A stretch of DNA of 9,067 nucleotides from Spirochaetaceae bacterium (GTDB taxonomy: Bacteria > Spirochaetota > Spirochaetia > SZUA-6 > RPPD01): positions 1 through 9,067 of the forward strand of contig RPPD01000053.1 in the NCBI GenBank assembly GCA_003818675.1, read 5' to 3'. The position numbers and the translations under genes were made by a program. Numbering within the stretch: position 1 is the stretch's first letter; the number at the start of each line of letters is the position of its first letter. Positions 6,116-9,067 of the stretch are shown piece by piece. The notes under the pieces were generated by a model. The model had not been told where the DNA came from, ran no database searches, and saw nothing but the letters and a program-made list of their open reading frames with translations.

Positions 6116-6424
6116 ATGGGAAAATACGAGGATCTTTCAAGCGCCAGAGAAATGTTCGGGATTTCCGAATCCGAAACAATGGGAGAAATCAGGCGGAAAA
6201 TGAACATCATGCTGAAGAAATGGCATCCGGATTCCGGAGACCAGGACAGGGAGAAGAGCAATGAAAAAACCGCTCTGCTCATAGAGGCCAGGAAGATAAT
6301 CATTGAATACTGCGATACTTTTAAAATCTCGTTTGACAAAGCCGATGTTGACAAGCGTCTTTCCCCTGACGAGTTGTGGAAAAAGAGTTTTGGCGCGGAT
6401 CATGTATGGGGGGGCAACTGGTGA
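6116..6424 (+). CDS. Small J-domain (DnaJ-like) protein
   Basis: A protein of 102 residues from the ATG at 6116. A GTG at 6110 overlaps the previous stop, but AGGGGG (6101-6106) is better spaced for 6116. Residues about 10-65 form a J-type domain: SAREMFGIS as helix I, EIRRKMNIMLKKWHPD as helix II ending in the diagnostic His-Pro-Asp at 37-39, and TALLIEARKIIIEYC as helix III. J proteins stimulate the ATPase of Hsp70 through the HPD loop. There is no Gly/Phe region, zinc domain or client-binding domain as in DnaJ; the C-terminal 35 residues end in a Trp-rich tail (VWGGNW). Sitting directly before the ferredoxin ATPase with a four-base overlap, it may deliver a cluster-binding client to Hsp70, much as HscB does for IscU. 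The domain call is good; the role is inferred. Confidence 0.8.
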   Translation: MGKYEDLSSAREMFGISESETMGEIRRKMNIMLKKWHPDSGDQDREKSNEKTALLIEARKIIIEYCDTFKISFDKADVDKRLSPDELWKKSFGADHVWGGNW

Positions 6425-8283
6425 AGCTGTCAATAGCAATTTCCAGCGGAAAGGGCGGCACGGGAAAAACATTTGTGTCCACCAATATCGCAGTTACCCT
6501 TGCCTCCATGGGAAATCAGGTCCAATACCTGGATTGTGATGTTGAAGAACCAAACGGGCACTTGTTTTTAAAGCCGGTTCTGGACGCGGAAGATGATATT
6601 ATGATTGAATCACCCTCCGGGGTGGATGAAGCCGCCTGTACTCTCTGCGGAAAGTGCGTCAAGGCATGCAGATATAACGCGATTGCGCTTGTAAACAAGA
6701 AAATCCTGTTTTTTCAGAAGCTCTGTCATGTCTGCGGGGCGTGCACCTTTGTCTGTCCAAACAATGCAATAAAATTGAGCCAGCGCAAAATAGGAGAATT
6801 GAAAAAAGGAAAGAGCGGTGCCATTGACGTCACGTACGCACTTCTTGAAACCGGTGAGGGGGGCATGTCCCCCAGGCTCATACGGAAGGTCAAGGAGAAT
6901 ACAGGCGGGGGAATAACGATTCTTGATTCCCCTCCTAGTACATCGTGCCCGGTTGTGGAGACGGTAAAGGACGCGGATCTGTGCGTGCTGGTGACCGATC
7001 CAACTCCTTTTGGAATAAACGATCTGAAACTTGCGGTGGACATGTGCCGGCAATTGGGAAAAGAGCCCGCTGTGCTTGTAAACCGCGCGCAGTACACGAA
7101 TAATGATCTTGCGGAATATTGTAAAATTGAAGAACTGGAAATAATCGGGGAGATCCCGGATGAAAGAAGTATCGCGGAATGCTATTCAACCGGCGATATT
7201 GCGGTTTTGCGGTTTCCAGAATACCGGAAACTGTTTGAAGAGATAGCAATACGAATGATTGCCCGAGCCCGGGAACCCCGCGCTGGCGAACTTCGGACTG
7301 GCATACGACGCCGGCATGAACAGGACGCTTGTGCACAAGGAGATTTCCCAATAGAATCCGGAACAAACATGAAGGCGCCGCCTTCCGGAAACGGCACTGA
7401 AGTGGTGGTGATAAGCGGAAAGGGCGGTACGGGAAAAACATCGTTGACAGCCGCCTTTTGCGCTCTTGAAAAAAATATCGCCATTTCAGACTGCGACGTG
7501 GACGCGGCTGATCTGCATTTGATATTGAAGCCCAAGATCCTGGAACGCGGAGGGTTTTCCGGCGGAATAACAGCGTCCATAGACCCCGATAAATGCAATG
7601 TCTGCGGTTTGTGCCATGAGTATTGCCGGTTTGGTGCAATTGAATACGTGTCCAGGAATAATATTGAATATTGCGAAATAAATCAAACCGCATGCGACGG
7701 ATGCGGTTTGTGTGATCTTGTCTGTGCAAGAGGCGCGGTCCTTTTGTCGCCCGCAATAAACGGCGAGTGGTTTGTTTCGCATACGCGCTTTGGGCCCATG
7801 AGCCACGCGAAACTCAGGCCAGCCGAGGACAATTCCGGTAAACTCGTGTCATTTATCCGCAAAAAGAAAAACGAATTGGCAGAGGCAGAAAAACTGGAAA
7901 GATCAATCATTGACGGTTCGCCTGGCACCGGATGCCCTGTCATCGCCTCGCTTTCAGGAACAAATTACGCAGTGGTTGTGACAGAGCCAACGGTATCAGG
8001 TGTGCATGACCTGAAGCGCATCCTGGATGTTGTCGATTTTTTTCATATCCGGGCGGGTGTGGTGGTAAACAAGCATGATGTGAATACGGAAAAGACCAAA
8101 GAAATAAAAGAATTAAGCGCAGCCAGGAATATTGATTTTCTTGGCGTTATCCCCTATGACACATCCGTCACGTTCGCCCAGATGAAGGGTCTTTCAGTTG
8201 TTGAGTATGGTGATGGAATAGCCGCAAAAGCTGTCAGGGAAATATGGGGTGCAGTCAAGAGGGTATTGTCGTGCAAGCAATAA
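6421..8283 (+). CDS. Double MinD/Mrp-type P-loop ATPase with two ferredoxin inserts (fused)
   Basis: A 620-residue reading from GTG 6421, which overlaps the J-protein stop and follows a G-rich ribosome site at 6406-6414; ATG 6406 is an alternative. Two full COG1149-type units lie in tandem. Unit 1 (about 1-282): deviant Walker A SGKGGTGKT (9-17), a dicluster ferredoxin insert with Cys 73/76/79/83 and 102/105/108/112, and a Walker B-like ILDSPPSTSCPVVE. Unit 2 (about 317-620): Walker A at 332-340, ferredoxin Cys 392/395/398/402 and 425/428/431/435, and IIDGSPGTGCPVIAS. Each unit should hold two [4Fe-4S] clusters and hydrolyse ATP as a dimer. In ORP-type loci these are normally two separate genes of about 280-300 residues; here one frame spans both. 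The fusion may be real or may reflect a frameshift near 7265-7280 (see the linker feature). The expected role is ATP-driven metal-cluster assembly or transfer with the NifX-type proteins. Confidence 0.88.
   Translation: MKLSIAISSGKGGTGKTFVSTNIAVTLASMGNQVQYLDCDVEEPNGHLFLKPVLDAEDDIMIESPSGVDEAACTLCGKCVKACRYNAIALVNKKILFFQKLCHVCGACTFVCPNNAIKLSQRKIGELKKGKSGAIDVTYALLETGEGGMSPRLIRKVKENTGGGITILDSPPSTSCPVVETVKDADLCVLVTDPTPFGINDLKLAVDMCRQLGKEPAVLVNRAQYTNNDLAEYCKIEELEIIGEIPDERSIAECYSTGDIAVLRFPEYRKLFEEIAIRMIARAREPRAGELRTGIRRRHEQDACAQGDFPIESGTNMKAPPSGNGTEVVVISGKGGTGKTSLTAAFCALEKNIAISDCDVDAADLHLILKPKILERGGFSGGITASIDPDKCNVCGLCHEYCRFGAIEYVSRNNIEYCEINQTACDGCGLCDLVCARGAVLLSPAINGEWFVSHTRFGPMSHAKLRPAEDNSGKLVSFIRKKKNELAEAEKLERSIIDGSPGTGCPVIASLSGTNYAVVVTEPTVSGVHDLKRILDVVDFFHIRAGVVVNKHDVNTEKTKEIKELSAARNIDFLGVIPYDTSVTFAQMKGLSVVEYGDGIAAKAVREIWGAVKRVLSCKQ
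7262..7368 (+). other. Anomalous linker between the two ATPase units
   Basis: In the ATPase frame this stretch reads as an arginine-rich, low-similarity linker (for example GELRTGIRRRHEQDA). In the next frame it reads as more ordinary protein, including LAYDAGMNRTLVHKEIS, ending at TAG 7352-7354. Fourteen bases later ATG 7369 opens unit 2 in its proper frame (MKAPPSGNGTEVVVISGKGG). A single-base change around the CCCGGGAACCCC segment (7268-7279) would restore two separate adjacent genes. This could be a genuine recent fusion or a base-calling error. No strong ribosome site sits close to 7369; AAGGAG (7337-7342) is too far upstream. Confidence 0.5.
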
Positions 8284-8310
8284 AAAAATTGAACCGGGAT
8301 TGCAACTGAA

Positions 8311-9067
8311 ATGTTCAGCCATGTTTTTGGCCCGGTACCCTCGCGCCGGCTTGGGTATTCGCTGGGGGTTGACGTCATTCCTTTCAAAACCTGTTCATAC
8401 GACTGTGTATATTGCCAGTTGGGAAGAACCGTCAACAAAACAATCCGGCGGGAGACATTCGTCCCTGTGAAAAATGTGCTGGATGAAATTGAACAAAAAT
8501 TGAAGGAAAATATCAGGATTGATTATATCACCATATCGGGCTCAGGAGAGCCGACATTGTATGCCGGACTTGATGGGTTGATGGACGGAATAAAAGGTCT
8601 TACCGAAAAGCCTGTCGCTGTTCTTACAAATGGTTCGCTGTTATGGGATCAGGATGTCCAGAGGAGCCTGGAAAGAACTGATCTGATTGTGCCTTCGCTT
8701 GATGCCGGCAACAAGGATATGTTTGCCTATGTAAACAGGCCGTGTGAAGGATTGCAATTCCGCCAAGTCACAGACGGGCTTGTGGATTTTTGCGGAAGAA
8801 ACAAAAAAAAGATCTGGCTTGAAGTATTTCTTTTGCACGGGGTGACCTCGGTAAAAAATGAAATTGAAGACATCAATTCAATTTGCAGAAGGATAAATCC
8901 CGAGAGGATACAGTTGAATACAGTCAAAAGGCCTCCTGCCGAGTCTTTCGCGTATGCGATTCCCGTGGATGAAATGAACTTGCTTTCAAAATGGTTTGAC
9001 GGAAATGTGGAAATTATCGCTGATTTTGCAAAGGCTGATGGTTCGCCGCTTGTGCAGGCGACAAGAG
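8311..9067 (+). CDS. Radical SAM protein, COG0731-like, 3'-truncated
   Basis: The frame is open from ATG 8311 to the window end (252 complete codons). In-frame TAA and TGA codons upstream make 8311 the first possible ATG, though its ribosome site is weak. The N-terminus FGPVPSRRLGYSLGVDVIPF precedes the radical SAM cluster motif CxxxCxxC at Cys28, Cys32 and Cys35 (CSYDCVYC), followed by QLGRT. A GSGEPTLY motif and an IVPSLDAG segment follow, as in COG0731 proteins related to tRNA-wybutosine enzymes. The enzyme cleaves S-adenosylmethionine with a [4Fe-4S] cluster to start radical chemistry; the substrate of bacterial COG0731 members beside ferredoxin ATPases is unknown. It lies 27 bases after the ATPase gene with no terminator, so it belongs to the same operon. 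The usual length is about 300 residues, so only the C-terminal end is missing. Confidence 0.9.
   Translation, partial: MFSHVFGPVPSRRLGYSLGVDVIPFKTCSYDCVYCQLGRTVNKTIRRETFVPVKNVLDEIEQKLKENIRIDYITISGSGEPTLYAGLDGLMDGIKGLTEKPVAVLTNGSLLWDQDVQRSLERTDLIVPSLDAGNKDMFAYVNRPCEGLQFRQVTDGLVDFCGRNKKKIWLEVFLLHGVTSVKNEIEDINSICRRINPERIQLNTVKRPPAESFAYAIPVDEMNLLSKWFDGNVEIIADFAKADGSPLVQATR

Noticed and set aside
6935..7756. Long minus-strand open frame opposite the ATPase gene
   Set aside because: It is opposite strongly conserved ATPase and ferredoxin motifs, has no recognisable domain, and is Arg/Ser/Pro-rich as expected for an antisense shadow.
8306..8318. Inverted repeat CTGAA/TTCAG enclosing the radical SAM start codon as a translational switch
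   Set aside because: A 5-base stem with a 3-base loop is expected by chance and would be too weak to control initiation.

Overview
The window looks like part of the chromosome of an anaerobic bacterium of moderate G+C. This is inferred from two genes for MinD-type ATPases carrying ferredoxin inserts, two stand-alone NifX/NifB-type cofactor-binding proteins, a DUF5320 protein and a radical SAM enzyme. That gene set is typical of anaerobes and recalls the 'orange protein' (ORP) loci of sulfate reducers. The phylum cannot be fixed from the sequence. All recognised genes lie on the + strand.

Left part (1-2179). The window opens inside a class I SAM-dependent methyltransferase that has lost its 5' end. 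After a 138-base gap comes a 530-residue exported membrane protein: signal peptide, luminal domain, two DxDxDG calcium-type repeats, then a NicO/RcnA-like nickel/cobalt transport domain.

Regulatory part (2180-2862). A strong sigma-70-type promoter (TTGACA, 17 bases, TATATT) is overlapped at its 3' edge by a Fur-box-like palindrome. It drives a Fur-family metalloregulator. The same 15-base palindrome, inverted, overlaps a perfect TATAAT just after the regulator gene and just before the next operon. The Fur protein therefore probably controls itself and everything downstream.

Operon part (2863-9067, continuing beyond the window). The order is: DUF5320 small protein; two NifX/NifB-type proteins; methyltransferase; metallo-beta-lactamase-fold hydrolase; second methyltransferase; small J-domain protein; a giant MinD-type ATPase made of two complete ferredoxin-containing units in one frame; and a COG0731-type radical SAM protein truncated by the window end. 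Many junctions overlap or are nearly abutting (4686-4689, 6421-6424, and gaps of 1-2 bases), and I see no terminator.

Working model (inference): the NifX-type proteins bind a metal-sulfur cluster, the ferredoxin-bearing ATPases assemble or transfer it, the J-domain protein recruits an Hsp70 to the process, and Fur ties the whole system to metal supply. The most unusual points are the shared Fur operators, the J-domain partner, and the fused ATPase. The linker of that ATPase reads more convincingly as protein in another frame, so it may be a frameshifted pair of genes.
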